This document shows positions 16,290 through 24,646 of a DNA stretch of 27,941 nucleotides, one piece after another. Where the stretch lies: assembly GCA_002366645.1 (NCBI GenBank), contig DFBM01000150.1, forward strand, positions 1-27,941, given 5' to 3'. This DNA is from Rhodobacterales bacterium UBA3080 (GTDB lineage: Bacteria > Pseudomonadota > Alphaproteobacteria > Rhodobacterales > Rhodobacteraceae). The position numbers were made by a program, and so were the translations under genes. The notes under the pieces were generated by a model, which saw only the letters and a program-made list of their open reading frames with translations, was not told the origin of the DNA and made no database searches. How positions within the stretch are numbered: the first letter of the stretch is position 1; the number at the start of each line of letters is the position of its first letter.

Positions 16290-17470
16290 TAATGCGCTAA
16301 AAATGTCGGCGTAGGCCATGCGTCCGCCGGCATTCCGAAGCGGAGCTGCTCTGCCTGAACCGCAGATCGTGTGCGTGCACCCAAGATGCCGTCGATCTTT
16401 CCAACATCATACCCGCGTGCCGCCAAAATCTGTTGCAACTGTTTCATCTGTGCGTCACTCAAACCTTCGTCCGGCGCCCCCGCATCATAGCGTTGCGCCC
16501 CTCCCAAACGGGTCGCGAGATATGCTGCGGTTGTCGAATAGATGAACGACTGGTTCCACTCCAGATAGACGTCATAATTCCGAAACGCCAAGAACTTTGG
16601 CCCTTTGCGCCCTTGCGGTGCCAGCAACGATGCCTCCATTCCGCCCGAGGGCATGTTGCCGTTACGCGCACGTAGCCCCATTGATTCCCACTCCGAAACC
16701 CGAAGTTTCGTTTCCAGGCCGGACTTTTCCCAACGCAGGTTGCCTGGCGCGGTCACTTCAACCAGCCAAGGCTCACCAGCGCGCCAACCAAGCGATTGGA
16801 TCAATTTCGCTGCCGTCAAAATCGCATCCGGCGAGCTGGTTTTCAGGCGCACGTGACCGTCACCGTCGCCGTCCATACCTTTGCTAACAATATCTTCAGG
16901 CAACATCTGAACCTGACCGATTTCGCCAGCCCATGCGCCTGTGGTTGTCGCCGGATCCAGATCCCCGTTTTCAACCATCTCGATTGCCGCCAATAGCTGC
17001 GGGCGGAACAGATGTGGACGCCGACAATCATGCGCTAGTGTCGCCAGCGCGTTGACTGTATTGAAATCGCCCTGCACCGCACCGTAATCCGTTTCCAGTG
17101 CCCAGAACGCGGTAATCACTTCGGCAGGAACCCCGAACTCACGGCGTGCGCGATCAAAAACAGACGCGTATCGGTCCATGTTTTTCGCACCATGCGACAT
17201 CCGGTAACTGCTGATCGAGCGCTGCGAGAACTCCAGAAACGTCTGTTTGAATACACCCTGCGCGCGGTCTCGTGACAGCACTTTAGGGTCTACTTGCGCC
17301 CAGTTTACCACCGCATCTGTCGCACGTTTGGAATATCCCGCAGCTAGGGCCTCGGCGCGAACTCCGTTCAAAAAACTGCTAAACGATCCGCCGCACGGGG
17401 TCGACTGTGCCAGAACCGGCGACGTTAGAACCGTTACGGTCAAAATTGATTTTACCAAAAGAAATTTCAT
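16286..17470 (-). CDS. Lytic murein transglycosylase, MltB type, with peptidoglycan-binding domain
   Basis: The enzyme cleaves glycan strands between MurNAc and GlcNAc, leaving 1,6-anhydroMurNAc, in the periplasm. From ATG 17470 it is 394 residues: a signal peptide ending LA/Q at 21, a transglycosylase domain with catalytic Glu126 in FWALETDYG, IGQVQMLPEDI and MDGDGDGHVRL, and a C-terminal PG_binding_1 domain (about 330-394). GAGG lies 7 nt before 17470; the longer frame to 17524 has no signal peptide at its front, so I reject it. It is soluble, not a lipoprotein, unlike E. coli MltB. It follows the DUF6478-like gene by 66 nt and may be the last gene of the ilvD run. Confidence 0.93.
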   Translation of the reverse strand: MKFLLVKSILTVTVLTSPVLAQSTPCGGSFSSFLNGVRAEALAAGYSKRATDAVVNWAQVDPKVLSRDRAQGVFKQTFLEFSQRSISSYRMSHGAKNMDRYASVFDRARREFGVPAEVITAFWALETDYGAVQGDFNTVNALATLAHDCRRPHLFRPQLLAAIEMVENGDLDPATTTGAWAGEIGQVQMLPEDIVSKGMDGDGDGHVRLKTSSPDAILTAAKLIQSLGWRAGEPWLVEVTAPGNLRWEKSGLETKLRVSEWESMGLRARNGNMPSGGMEASLLAPQGRKGPKFLAFRNYDVYLEWNQSFIYSTTAAYLATRLGGAQRYDAGAPDEGLSDAQMKQLQQILAARGYDVGKIDGILGARTRSAVQAEQLRFGMPADAWPTPTFLAHY

Positions 17471-17536
17471 GTCTATGCCTCGCAAACTGTATGTCTTCGA
17501 CGGTAATCCGCCAGAATTATTCAATCAACCCGTTAC

Positions 17537-18148
17537 CTAAAGGCTGGCCCGCGCGCGCCGCAGGATTATAGCCTGATCCAAGGCAATCCGTTTGTGTGCC
17601 GGATCGTTGATGATCAAATCCACCCACGCACTGGTCGCCCGCTTTTGTTCAAATTCCGTGTAAAATATATCAAACTCGGCGAAACTCTCGCCCTCGCCGA
17701 CCTCGACCATCCGGACGATTTGCTCGGTATTGGGGCCGTGACAAAGATTGAGGCGCGCGTAAGCCTGAAACGGTTCCGACGTCTGTGTACGCAAAACAAA
17801 CCTTAGCAAATCTTGCCGACCGAGCGCTAGTACACCCTCTTGCGGTAACGCAAAGGCCAGCGAAAAAAAGCTGCCGGTAAAATCGGTGAAGTCGAAAACC
17901 AGACCATCGCTGTAATCTTCGGACTGCTCGATAGCAAACTGCGCGCCTTCCACTTCGTGGTGCAACGTCAGGTTCGGCGCAAGGCCTGTCCCCGTTAGGA
18001 TGTTACCCGCAATTCCGTCGATGGGAACCTGCGTGTTTAACGCCGGTGTAAACGCCCATTGCGTCTTGGGCGGGATATGAAACCCGTCCGGCACGTCGAT
18101 CACTGTAACATTATCTGCGGCGAGCCGCGGTTTACCGAACAGGCTCAC
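17537..18148 (-). CDS. DUF6478-like hypothetical protein
   Basis: This 203-residue protein has no signal peptide or membrane segment. It is rich in beta-strand-like alternation, with FDFTDFTGSFFSLAFALP in the middle and YARLNLCHGPNTEQIVR further on. I recall this pattern in Rhodobacteraceae proteins labelled DUF6478, with limited certainty. No catalytic motif is evident and I cannot give a function. It starts with GTG at 18148, whose GTGA overlaps the lipoprotein stop by 4 nt, so it is likely co-translated with that gene. Confidence 0.7.
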   Translation of the reverse strand: MSLFGKPRLAADNVTVIDVPDGFHIPPKTQWAFTPALNTQVPIDGIAGNILTGTGLAPNLTLHHEVEGAQFAIEQSEDYSDGLVFDFTDFTGSFFSLAFALPQEGVLALGRQDLLRFVLRTQTSEPFQAYARLNLCHGPNTEQIVRMVEVGEGESFAEFDIFYTEFEQKRATSAWVDLIINDPAHKRIALDQAIILRRARASL

Positions 18149-18807
18149 GTCGCTGTATTCGCATTTAGGGTCGCCTGCACAAAATCACGGATGATCCGCA
18201 AGCTACGTTTTTCTTCGAGGTCTACATCCGAGTAACCCGTTACAGAAAACGCCACCAACCTGCCGTTCACCTCGGTGAAGGCTCGCCAATACCGGTTGGA
18301 AACTCCGGCACTATCGGTGAAGGCTTTGTCTTCCACCAGCAGATACAATGCTGCATCGGTTTGCTTGGTCTCAAGGATGCTGACCGCACCATCGACATGG
18401 CTTTTGCCCAGCGAGAACAGTCCAACCGGCGTCTCGAAAAACGCCCCGAGTGCTGTTAACGCAGCCTTGCTTCCGTTTTCGCGGCCAACAAGTCCGGTGG
18501 GCGAAATGCTTGCGGTCAGGATTGAGGAGATCGGAATCCGCGCCGCTTTGCCCGAAGCCGAGACGACGCGACAATCGCTTAGGAACATGAAAGTTCCACG
18601 TGCATTTTCGTCGATTGTGGCACGATCGATGCAAAAGCCGGCGGGCGAGGCCACAATGACTTCGGCATCGCCAGCTTCTACCCGCACGGCCTTCGGAATT
18701 GGCGTCGGCCCTTCCGGTGCAGTGTTTTCAAGGTTGCCACAAGCGGTCAGAATAACCGAAAGGGCGACTAGCGCCGCCCCTTTTGCTAATGTCTTAAAGG
18801 TCTGCAT
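18145..18807 (-). CDS. Hypothetical lipoprotein
   Basis: From ATG 18807 the protein has 220 residues with a signal peptide and lipobox LTAC, placing the lipidated Cys at 23. The rest has no motif I recognise. One cysteine pair (Cys in GFCID and in LSDCRV) could form a disulfide in the periplasm. The start lies 14 nt inside the end of ilvD, and its stop overlaps the DUF6478-like start, so it is embedded in an apparent four-gene run. GTG at 18831 is an alternative start, but 18807 puts the signal peptide at the front. Confidence 0.8.
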   Translation of the reverse strand: MQTFKTLAKGAALVALSVILTACGNLENTAPEGPTPIPKAVRVEAGDAEVIVASPAGFCIDRATIDENARGTFMFLSDCRVVSASGKAARIPISSILTASISPTGLVGRENGSKAALTALGAFFETPVGLFSLGKSHVDGAVSILETKQTDAALYLLVEDKAFTDSAGVSNRYWRAFTEVNGRLVAFSVTGYSDVDLEEKRSLRIIRDFVQATLNANTAT

Positions 18808-20527
18808 AGATGTGTTTTTCCATCTTGCCACCCGGATGCGTCACCGCACCTTTACGCGTTGAACCAACTTGCTGCGCATACTTCCAAAGCGCGCCGGACG
18901 CATAAATGGTATCGCGCGGGCCTTTCCATTCGGCTTTCCGTTTCGCCATTTCCTCGTCGGAAACATCAACCGAAATTTCGCCCTTATGTGCGTCAAGCGT
19001 GATCATATCGCCATCTTTAACCAAAGCGATCGGGCCGCAATGCGCGGCTTCAGGGCCGACATGGCCAACGCAAAACCCGCGTGTCGCACCCGAGAACCGG
19101 CCGTCCGTAATCAGCGCAACTTTCTTGCCCATACCTTGACCGGAAAGCGCTGCTGTCGTTGCCAGCATTTCGCGCATTCCCGGGCCGCCCGAAGGACCCT
19201 CGTTACGAATAACCAGAACTTCGCCTTCTTTGTAAGTGCGATTCTGAACCGCTTCGAACGCGTCTTCTTCGCATTCAAAGACATGGGCAGGACCAGTAAA
19301 CGTAGTTTCTTCGTCGGTCATGCCGGCGATTTTAACGATTGCACCCTCGGGGGCCAGATTGCCTTTCAAACCAACAACGCCGCCAGTTTTCGAAATCGGA
19401 GCCTCGATCGGATAGATAACTTTGCCGTCCGCCGCGCCTGTTACACGGTCGACTTCTTCGCCAATCGTGCGGCCGCTGGCGGTCATGCAATCTTCGTGCA
19501 ACAAACCGGACTTGCGTAATTCCTTCATCACGATCGGAACGCCGCCGACTTCATACAAATCTTTGGCCACATACTGTCCACCCGGTTTCAGGTCGACGAA
19601 ATACGGTGTGTCGCGGAAGATGTCGCAAACATCCTCAAGGCTGAAATCAATGCCAGCCTCATGCGCGATTGCCGGCAGGTGCAGGCCTGCATTTGTTGAA
19701 CCACCGGTACATGCAACGATCCGTGCCGCGTTTTCAAGCGACTTACGCGTAACGATATCACGCGCGCGGATATTGTGTTTCAGCAGGTTCATCACCGCCT
19801 CGCCCGATGCCTCGGCAAACTGGTCACGGCTTTCGTATGGGGCCGGAGCACCCGACGACTGGAACAACGCCAAACCGATCGCTTCGGAAACCGCCGCCAT
19901 AGTGTTGGCGGTAAACTGGCCGCCGCACGAACCCGCCGACGGGCAAGCAACCGTTTCCAGACGCTTCAAATCCTCGGTCGACATGTTGCCGGCCTGATGT
20001 TGGCCTACTGCTTCGAACACGTCCTGAACAGTAACGTCACGGCCCTCAAAGCGGCCCGGCAGAATCGAGCCGCCATAGATGAATACGGATGGCACGTTCA
20101 GGCGCACCATCGCCATCATCATACCCGGCAAGGATTTATCGCAACCCGCAAGACCAACGATCGCATCATAGCAGTGGCCACGCATGGTCAACTCGACAGA
20201 ATCGGCAATCGCCTCGCGGCTAGCCAGAGACGAGCGCATACCCTCATGCCCCATCGCGATACCATCGGTAACCGTAATCGTCGTGAACTCGCGCGGTGTT
20301 CCGTGCGCCACTTTAACACCCATCTTCACGGATTGAGCCTGACGGTTTAGTGAGATGTTGCAAGGCGCGGCCTCGTTCCAACAGGTCGCAACACCAACTA
20401 GCGGCTGGTGGATTTCCTCTTCGGACAGGCCCATCGCATAAAGGTAGGAACGATGCGGTGCACGTTCTGGCCCTTCGGTTACATGGCGGCTTGGAAGGTT
20501 CGATTTATCGATTGGTCCGGAATTCAT
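18794..20527 (-). CDS. ilvD: Dihydroxy-acid dehydratase IlvD
   Basis: IlvD dehydrates dihydroxyisovalerate and dihydroxymethylvalerate in valine, isoleucine and leucine synthesis. From ATG 20527 it is 577 residues. Cys56 (PCN), Cys129 (GCDKSLPG) and Cys201 (AGSCGGQFTANTM) are spaced 73 and 72 apart as in the iron-sulfur cluster enzymes of this family, most likely [2Fe-2S]. AGGAG lies 9 nt before 20527; TTG at 20536 sits too close to it. It is divergent from the CPBP gene over 139 nt. The downstream lipoprotein begins inside its last codons, so it heads the run to the mltB-type gene. Confidence 0.97.
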   Translation of the reverse strand: MNSGPIDKSNLPSRHVTEGPERAPHRSYLYAMGLSEEEIHQPLVGVATCWNEAAPCNISLNRQAQSVKMGVKVAHGTPREFTTITVTDGIAMGHEGMRSSLASREAIADSVELTMRGHCYDAIVGLAGCDKSLPGMMMAMVRLNVPSVFIYGGSILPGRFEGRDVTVQDVFEAVGQHQAGNMSTEDLKRLETVACPSAGSCGGQFTANTMAAVSEAIGLALFQSSGAPAPYESRDQFAEASGEAVMNLLKHNIRARDIVTRKSLENAARIVACTGGSTNAGLHLPAIAHEAGIDFSLEDVCDIFRDTPYFVDLKPGGQYVAKDLYEVGGVPIVMKELRKSGLLHEDCMTASGRTIGEEVDRVTGAADGKVIYPIEAPISKTGGVVGLKGNLAPEGAIVKIAGMTDEETTFTGPAHVFECEEDAFEAVQNRTYKEGEVLVIRNEGPSGGPGMREMLATTAALSGQGMGKKVALITDGRFSGATRGFCVGHVGPEAAHCGPIALVKDGDMITLDAHKGEISVDVSDEEMAKRKAEWKGPRDTIYASGALWKYAQQVGSTRKGAVTHPGGKMEKHIYADL

Positions 20528-20601
20528 TTCGGGCAACTCCTGCTGGATTCATTTTAGTTGCACCAGCAATAGGTAATGCCACACGAAATCTCAAGTATTG
20601 C

Positions 20602-20633
20602 GATGCGGATTTAGTGTCGCTACCCTCCGCATC
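20602..20633 (+). repeat. 8-bp inverted repeat followed by a T-run, upstream of the CPBP gene
   Basis: GATGCGGA and TCCGCATC are exact inverted arms 16 nt apart; seven T bases follow at about 20639-20645. The arrangement resembles a weak intrinsic terminator or attenuator in the leader of the CPBP gene, or an operator for the divergent ilvD/CPBP pair. The long loop makes the hairpin weak. Confidence 0.35.
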
Positions 20634-20666
20634 AACCATTTTTTTGATACTTTTTCCGGAGCCTCC

Positions 20667-21578
20667 ATGTTTCCCCACTTTTCCCCCGCCTTTCAACGTT
20701 TCGTCGCACCCGCACAGGAACGGGCGGAAATCTGGCGTACGTTGATCGGTATCGGGCTGGTATTTGGCCTGTTTTTATTGACCACTACTGTTTTAGGCCT
20801 CCTGACCGCAATCGGTGGCGAAGTTCTTGAACCGGGTCTAGGCGAACGCCTGATGCAGGAAGTAGAGGAAGGGCGCACCATTTTCGCAACGCTCGCCATG
20901 CTCGCCCTTATCTCCAGCTTTATCCCTGCGCTGTGGCTGGTCCTGCGTTTCCTGCATAAACGAAAGCTTCGCACGCTTCTTGGCCCATCCGGCAAAATCG
21001 ACTGGCGGCTCTGGAAATTCGCTGCCGGTATTATCCTGTTGTTGGCCGTCGTGGATGCAGTAACGACATTCGCGACCACTGATCTGGTCCAGCAAATGCC
21101 GCTCACAAAATGGCTAACTTGGCTTGCCCCGTCGCTTTTATTTCTATTCCTGCAAACCTCCGCCGAGGAGTTGGTATTTCGCGGATACCTGCAACAACAA
21201 CTCGCAGCTCGCTTCAAGAGCCGCTGGATCTGGTGGTTCCTGCCCTCGGCACTTTTCGGAATCGGCCATTTCAACCCCGCTCTGTTTGGTGGCAACGCCA
21301 TACTGGTGGTAGCGATTACGACGCTGATGGGGCTGATCCTGGCCGACATTACCGCGCGTTTCGGCTCGCTTTCGCCCGCGATGGGGCTGCATTTCGCGAA
21401 TAATCTGGTGGTGATGCTGTTTATGAACTCGCCCGGACAACTAAGCGGAATGAGTTTCTACCTCTACGATGCGAACCTGCAAAGCCCCGAGATGAAATTC
21501 GGTTTGATAATCTCGCTCGCATCTATGGTGATCGGCTATGTGATTTTCATGCTTATCATGCGCCGGCGTCGGCTCTGA
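20667..21578 (+). CDS. CPBP-family intramembrane metalloprotease
   Basis: This CAAX protease/bacteriocin-processing (CPBP) family protein has 303 residues and about eight hydrophobic segments. The three metal-site motifs are intact: EELVFR at 167-172, FGIGH with His201, and HFANN with His242 and Asn246. In bacteria such proteins act in the inner membrane, with roles from peptide processing to self-immunity; no bacteriocin gene is near, so the substrate is unknown. I chose ATG at 20667 with GGAG 5 nt upstream; the extra 23 residues of the longer frame are not conserved-looking. It is 65 nt upstream of accD on the same strand. Confidence 0.88.
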   Translation: MFPHFSPAFQRFVAPAQERAEIWRTLIGIGLVFGLFLLTTTVLGLLTAIGGEVLEPGLGERLMQEVEEGRTIFATLAMLALISSFIPALWLVLRFLHKRKLRTLLGPSGKIDWRLWKFAAGIILLLAVVDAVTTFATTDLVQQMPLTKWLTWLAPSLLFLFLQTSAEELVFRGYLQQQLAARFKSRWIWWFLPSALFGIGHFNPALFGGNAILVVAITTLMGLILADITARFGSLSPAMGLHFANNLVVMLFMNSPGQLSGMSFYLYDANLQSPEMKFGLIISLASMVIGYVIFMLIMRRRRL

Positions 21579-21580
21579 CG

Positions 21581-21608
21581 TTGCAATCCGCTGTTGGTCC
21601 GATTATTT
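21581..21608 (+). promoter_or_regulatory. Possible promoter for accD-folC
   Basis: TTGCAA (21581-21586), 16 bp, then TTATTT (21603-21608), a passable sigma-70 shape just after the CPBP stop and 35 nt before accD. Read-through from the CPBP gene is equally possible. Confidence 0.28.
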
Positions 21609-21643
21609 AGGGTCGCAGAGCAGCAAAAAGGGCCAATCGGCAC

Positions 21644-22561
21644 ATGAACTGGATTTCAAACTACGTCCGTCCGAAAATCAACTCGATTTTTTCCCGTCGC
21701 GAGACGCCGGATAACCTGTGGACGAAATGTCCGGAATGCGGAACGATGTTGTTCCACCGCGAACTGACCGAGGCGCTGAACACCTGCCCGTCCTGTAACC
21801 ACCATATGCACATCTCGCCGCGAGACCGCTTCGAGACAATTTTCGACGGCGGCCTGTTCGTCGAGGTCGACGTCCCCGAGCCGGTCAGCGACCCGTTGCA
21901 ATTTAAAGACCAGAAAAAATACCCCGAACGCATGCGCGATGCGCGTAAAAAGACCGACGAAAAAGAAGCTATGCTGGTTGCCGAAGGTGACATGGGCCGC
22001 ATGAAGGTGGTCTGTGCAGGGCAGGACTTTTCGTTCATGGGTGGCTCGATGGGTATGTACGTCGGTAACGCCATCATCGCAGCTGCCGAACGGGCGGTGC
22101 AGCTTAAGGCACCATTGGTCCTTTTTTCTGCCGCTGGTGGCGCACGCATGCAGGAAGGCATCTTGTCCCTGATGCAGATGCCACGCACCACGGTCGCCGT
22201 TGAGATGGTGAAAGAAGCGGGACTGCCTTACGTAGTCGTTCTGACCCATCCGACTACGGGTGGTGTGACCGCATCATACGCGATGCTTGGCGACGTCCAT
22301 ATCGCAGAACCCAACGCCCTGATTTGTTTTGCCGGCCCGCGTGTTATCGAACAAACCATCCGCGAAAAACTGCCCGAAGGCTTCCAGCGTTCAGAATACC
22401 TGCTGGACCACGGCGTGCTTGATCGTGTGACCCACCGCAAAGACATGAAGAACGAACTGGTGACTATTTTGCGGATGCTGACCAATAAAACCCCGCAGGT
22501 GTACGGTGATTTGCCCAAGCCGGATAAAACGGAAGCCGTCGAGACGGAAACCACCTCGTGA
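21644..22561 (+). CDS. accD: Acetyl-CoA carboxylase carboxyltransferase subunit beta
   Basis: AccD forms, with AccA, the carboxyltransferase that makes malonyl-CoA for fatty acid synthesis. The N-terminal zinc ribbon has Cys29, Cys32, Cys48 and Cys51. The crotonase-like core shows FMGGSMGMYVGNAI, SAAGGARMQEG and HPTTGGVTASYAMLGDV. The 305-residue length is standard. The accD-folC order, with a GTGA overlap, is conserved widely in Proteobacteria, and it suggests coupled translation. No odd residues were seen. Confidence 0.97.
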   Translation: MNWISNYVRPKINSIFSRRETPDNLWTKCPECGTMLFHRELTEALNTCPSCNHHMHISPRDRFETIFDGGLFVEVDVPEPVSDPLQFKDQKKYPERMRDARKKTDEKEAMLVAEGDMGRMKVVCAGQDFSFMGGSMGMYVGNAIIAAAERAVQLKAPLVLFSAAGGARMQEGILSLMQMPRTTVAVEMVKEAGLPYVVVLTHPTTGGVTASYAMLGDVHIAEPNALICFAGPRVIEQTIREKLPEGFQRSEYLLDHGVLDRVTHRKDMKNELVTILRMLTNKTPQVYGDLPKPDKTEAVETETTS

Positions 22562-23826
22562 GCAATAGCGACATTATTCTGGAGCGGATGATGTCGCTCC
22601 ACCCCAAGATCATTGACCTGACTTTGGACCGGATGCACCGGTTATTGACTGCGCTCGGCAATCCTGAAAAGCACCTGCCACCCGTGATCCACCTTGCCGG
22701 AACTAACGGCAAGGGATCGACGCAAGCCATGATCCGTGCCGGGCTTGAGGCTGACGGCAATCGTGTACACGCTTACACTTCTCCACACCTTGCACGGTTT
22801 CACGAACGCATACGTCTAGCCGGTGAATTGATCACCGAAGACTATCTGAGCGAAGTACTGGCCGAGTGTGAAGAGGCCAATGGCGACATAACTATCACGT
22901 ATTTCGAGATCACCACCTGCGCTGCGCTGTTGGCCTTTGCACGATCCGACGCGGAGTATACCTTGCTGGAAACCGGTCTAGGCGGACGACTGGATGCAAC
23001 AAACGTTGTCGAGACACCCCGCCTTTGCGTAATCACTCCGATCAGCATCGACCACCAGCAGTATCTGGGCGAAACCATCGAAGAGATCGCAGCGGAGAAA
23101 GCCGGCATCCTTAAACACGGCGTTTACTGTGTTGTCGGCCCGCAACAAGACGCAGCCCTTGAAGTTATCGAGGCCCAAGCCGCAAAAGTTGGTGCCGCTT
23201 TGTTGATCCACGGCCAACACTGGCAGGTCTGGGAAGAAAACGGCCGGCTGGTCTATCAGGACGAGAATGGCCTTCTCGACCTACCGATGCCTAACCTCAT
23301 CGGTGCTCATCAGGTGCAAAATGCCGGTGCTGCCATCGCCGCCCTACGCGCTCTCGGTAAACCCGAATCCGCCTGTGAAGCCGCGATAACCAAGGTCGAA
23401 TGGCCAGCCCGCATGCAACGGCTGCGCCACGGCCCGCTTGTAGAAGCGGCGGGTCAGGCCGAAGTTTGGCTTGACGGAGGTCATAATCCCGCCGCGGGTC
23501 AGGCGTTGGGTGAAGCTTTGAAACGTTTGCCCAAACGCCCAACTTATTTGATCTGCGGGATGCTGAACACCAAAGATATCACCGGATATCTGCAACCGCT
23601 CGCGAAATCCGCTAGGGGCCTGTATGGCGTGTCGATCGAAGGCGAGGCTGCAACCCTTCAAGCTTCTGAAACCGTCGCAGCGGCACGTTCAGTACATATT
23701 CACGCCGAAGAGGCTGCATCCGTCAGTGAAGCCCTTGACGCAATCATTGCAAAAGACCCATCAGCGAGAATCCTGATCTGCGGATCGCTATATCTTGCAG
23801 GCCGCATTTTACGCGAAAACGGATAA
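22558..23826 (+). CDS. folC: Dihydrofolate synthase / folylpolyglutamate synthase
   Basis: FolC adds glutamate to dihydropteroate and then to tetrahydrofolates, using ATP. The Mur-ligase-type P-loop GTNGKGST is at residues 48-55, followed by YTSPHLARFHERIRL, TYFEITTCAALLAF, ETGLGGRLDATNV and the C-terminal DGGHNPAAGQAL. The 422-residue length is normal. It begins at GTG 22558, whose GTGA overlaps the accD stop. The next gene, on the other strand, ends only 7 nt after the folC stop, with no terminator between. Confidence 0.96.
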   Translation: MSNSDIILERMMSLHPKIIDLTLDRMHRLLTALGNPEKHLPPVIHLAGTNGKGSTQAMIRAGLEADGNRVHAYTSPHLARFHERIRLAGELITEDYLSEVLAECEEANGDITITYFEITTCAALLAFARSDAEYTLLETGLGGRLDATNVVETPRLCVITPISIDHQQYLGETIEEIAAEKAGILKHGVYCVVGPQQDAALEVIEAQAAKVGAALLIHGQHWQVWEENGRLVYQDENGLLDLPMPNLIGAHQVQNAGAAIAALRALGKPESACEAAITKVEWPARMQRLRHGPLVEAAGQAEVWLDGGHNPAAGQALGEALKRLPKRPTYLICGMLNTKDITGYLQPLAKSARGLYGVSIEGEAATLQASETVAAARSVHIHAEEAASVSEALDAIIAKDPSARILICGSLYLAGRILRENG

Positions 23827-23833
23827 CTTCTGA

Positions 23834-24646
23834 TTAAAGCCGCCGCTGTGCAGTGACCGGTCCATCGGCCCGTGCGATGACATCAACCAATAGCTCCGAT
23901 GTAACCGCCATGTGATGCGCGTTGGCATGCAGAATTTGATCGCTGCTTTGCATGATTCCTATGTGACCGTCCCAGAACACCAGATCGCCACGTCGCAGGG
24001 TATCGCTGCTCGGCTCACCCACCTCCGCTGCCTGCATGTCCGAATCCCTTGGCACATCAACCCCGACCGCCATCAGCGAAAGCTGCACCAACGCCGAGCA
24101 ATCCAGCCCAAAAGAACTACGACCACCCCATAGATAAGGCACCCCGACGAACGTCTCGGCAACAGCGACAAAATCCGTGTCCACAGATTTGAAATAGACG
24201 AGCGGCGTGTACATCCGCTCCCCTAGCTGCGCAAAGCCGTTTTCATCGCCGCCGATCGGCACACGACTACCCAGCGAATACGCGCCAATTGGCCGCGTTT
24301 TCATATCAGGCTTGCCGTAGACCAGCGCTGACGGCACCGTAATCTGCGTCAAACCTTCGCGCGCCGGTGGCGTTAACCCCTCGGTCGCCAGATAACCTAC
24401 ATAACCGTCGCGATCCGATTGCCCCCACGAAAGACCCATCTCGGGAATTTGATCGTAAACGGTAAACCCTTCGCCAAACAAAAGTTGCGTTGCCATGCTT
24501 GTGTTCGGATCGGCGTTGGTCACCAGATTAAGCAGCGATACACCGACCTGCATAGGCGTGCCTTCAACAAACTTCTCAACCTCCACCTCGCCACGCAAAT
24601 GTTCGGCGGCGAGGTCATGGCGAACGGGGATTCGGCGTCTATCCAT
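23834..24646 (-). CDS. NlpC/P60 (C40) peptidoglycan endopeptidase
   Basis: This 270-residue protein has N-terminal SH3-like sequence (about 25-150) and a C-terminal NlpC/P60 domain. The catalytic Cys is 183 in GLDCSALVQ, His228 is in DGHIGIM, and His240 in HANA is the likely third residue. Such enzymes cleave D-Glu-meso-DAP or related bonds in cell-wall peptides. No signal peptide is visible, which suggests cytoplasmic muropeptide recycling, as for YkfC-type enzymes; this is an inference. ATG 24646 shares its A with the TGA of the aminopeptidase (TGATG); GTG 24649 is also possible. Pairing with the aminopeptidase fits peptide turnover. Confidence 0.92.
   Translation of the reverse strand: MDRRRIPVRHDLAAEHLRGEVEVEKFVEGTPMQVGVSLLNLVTNADPNTSMATQLLFGEGFTVYDQIPEMGLSWGQSDRDGYVGYLATEGLTPPAREGLTQITVPSALVYGKPDMKTRPIGAYSLGSRVPIGGDENGFAQLGERMYTPLVYFKSVDTDFVAVAETFVGVPYLWGGRSSFGLDCSALVQLSLMAVGVDVPRDSDMQAAEVGEPSSDTLRRGDLVFWDGHIGIMQSSDQILHANAHHMAVTSELLVDVIARADGPVTAQRRL

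Noticed and set aside
17471..17524. Longer N-terminus for the MltB-type gene
   Set aside because: It would bury the signal peptide; GAGG is correctly placed for 17470.
20541..20568. TGCTGG / CCAGCA inverted repeat in the ilvD leader
   Set aside because: Arms are only 6 bp with a 16-nt loop; chance is likely.
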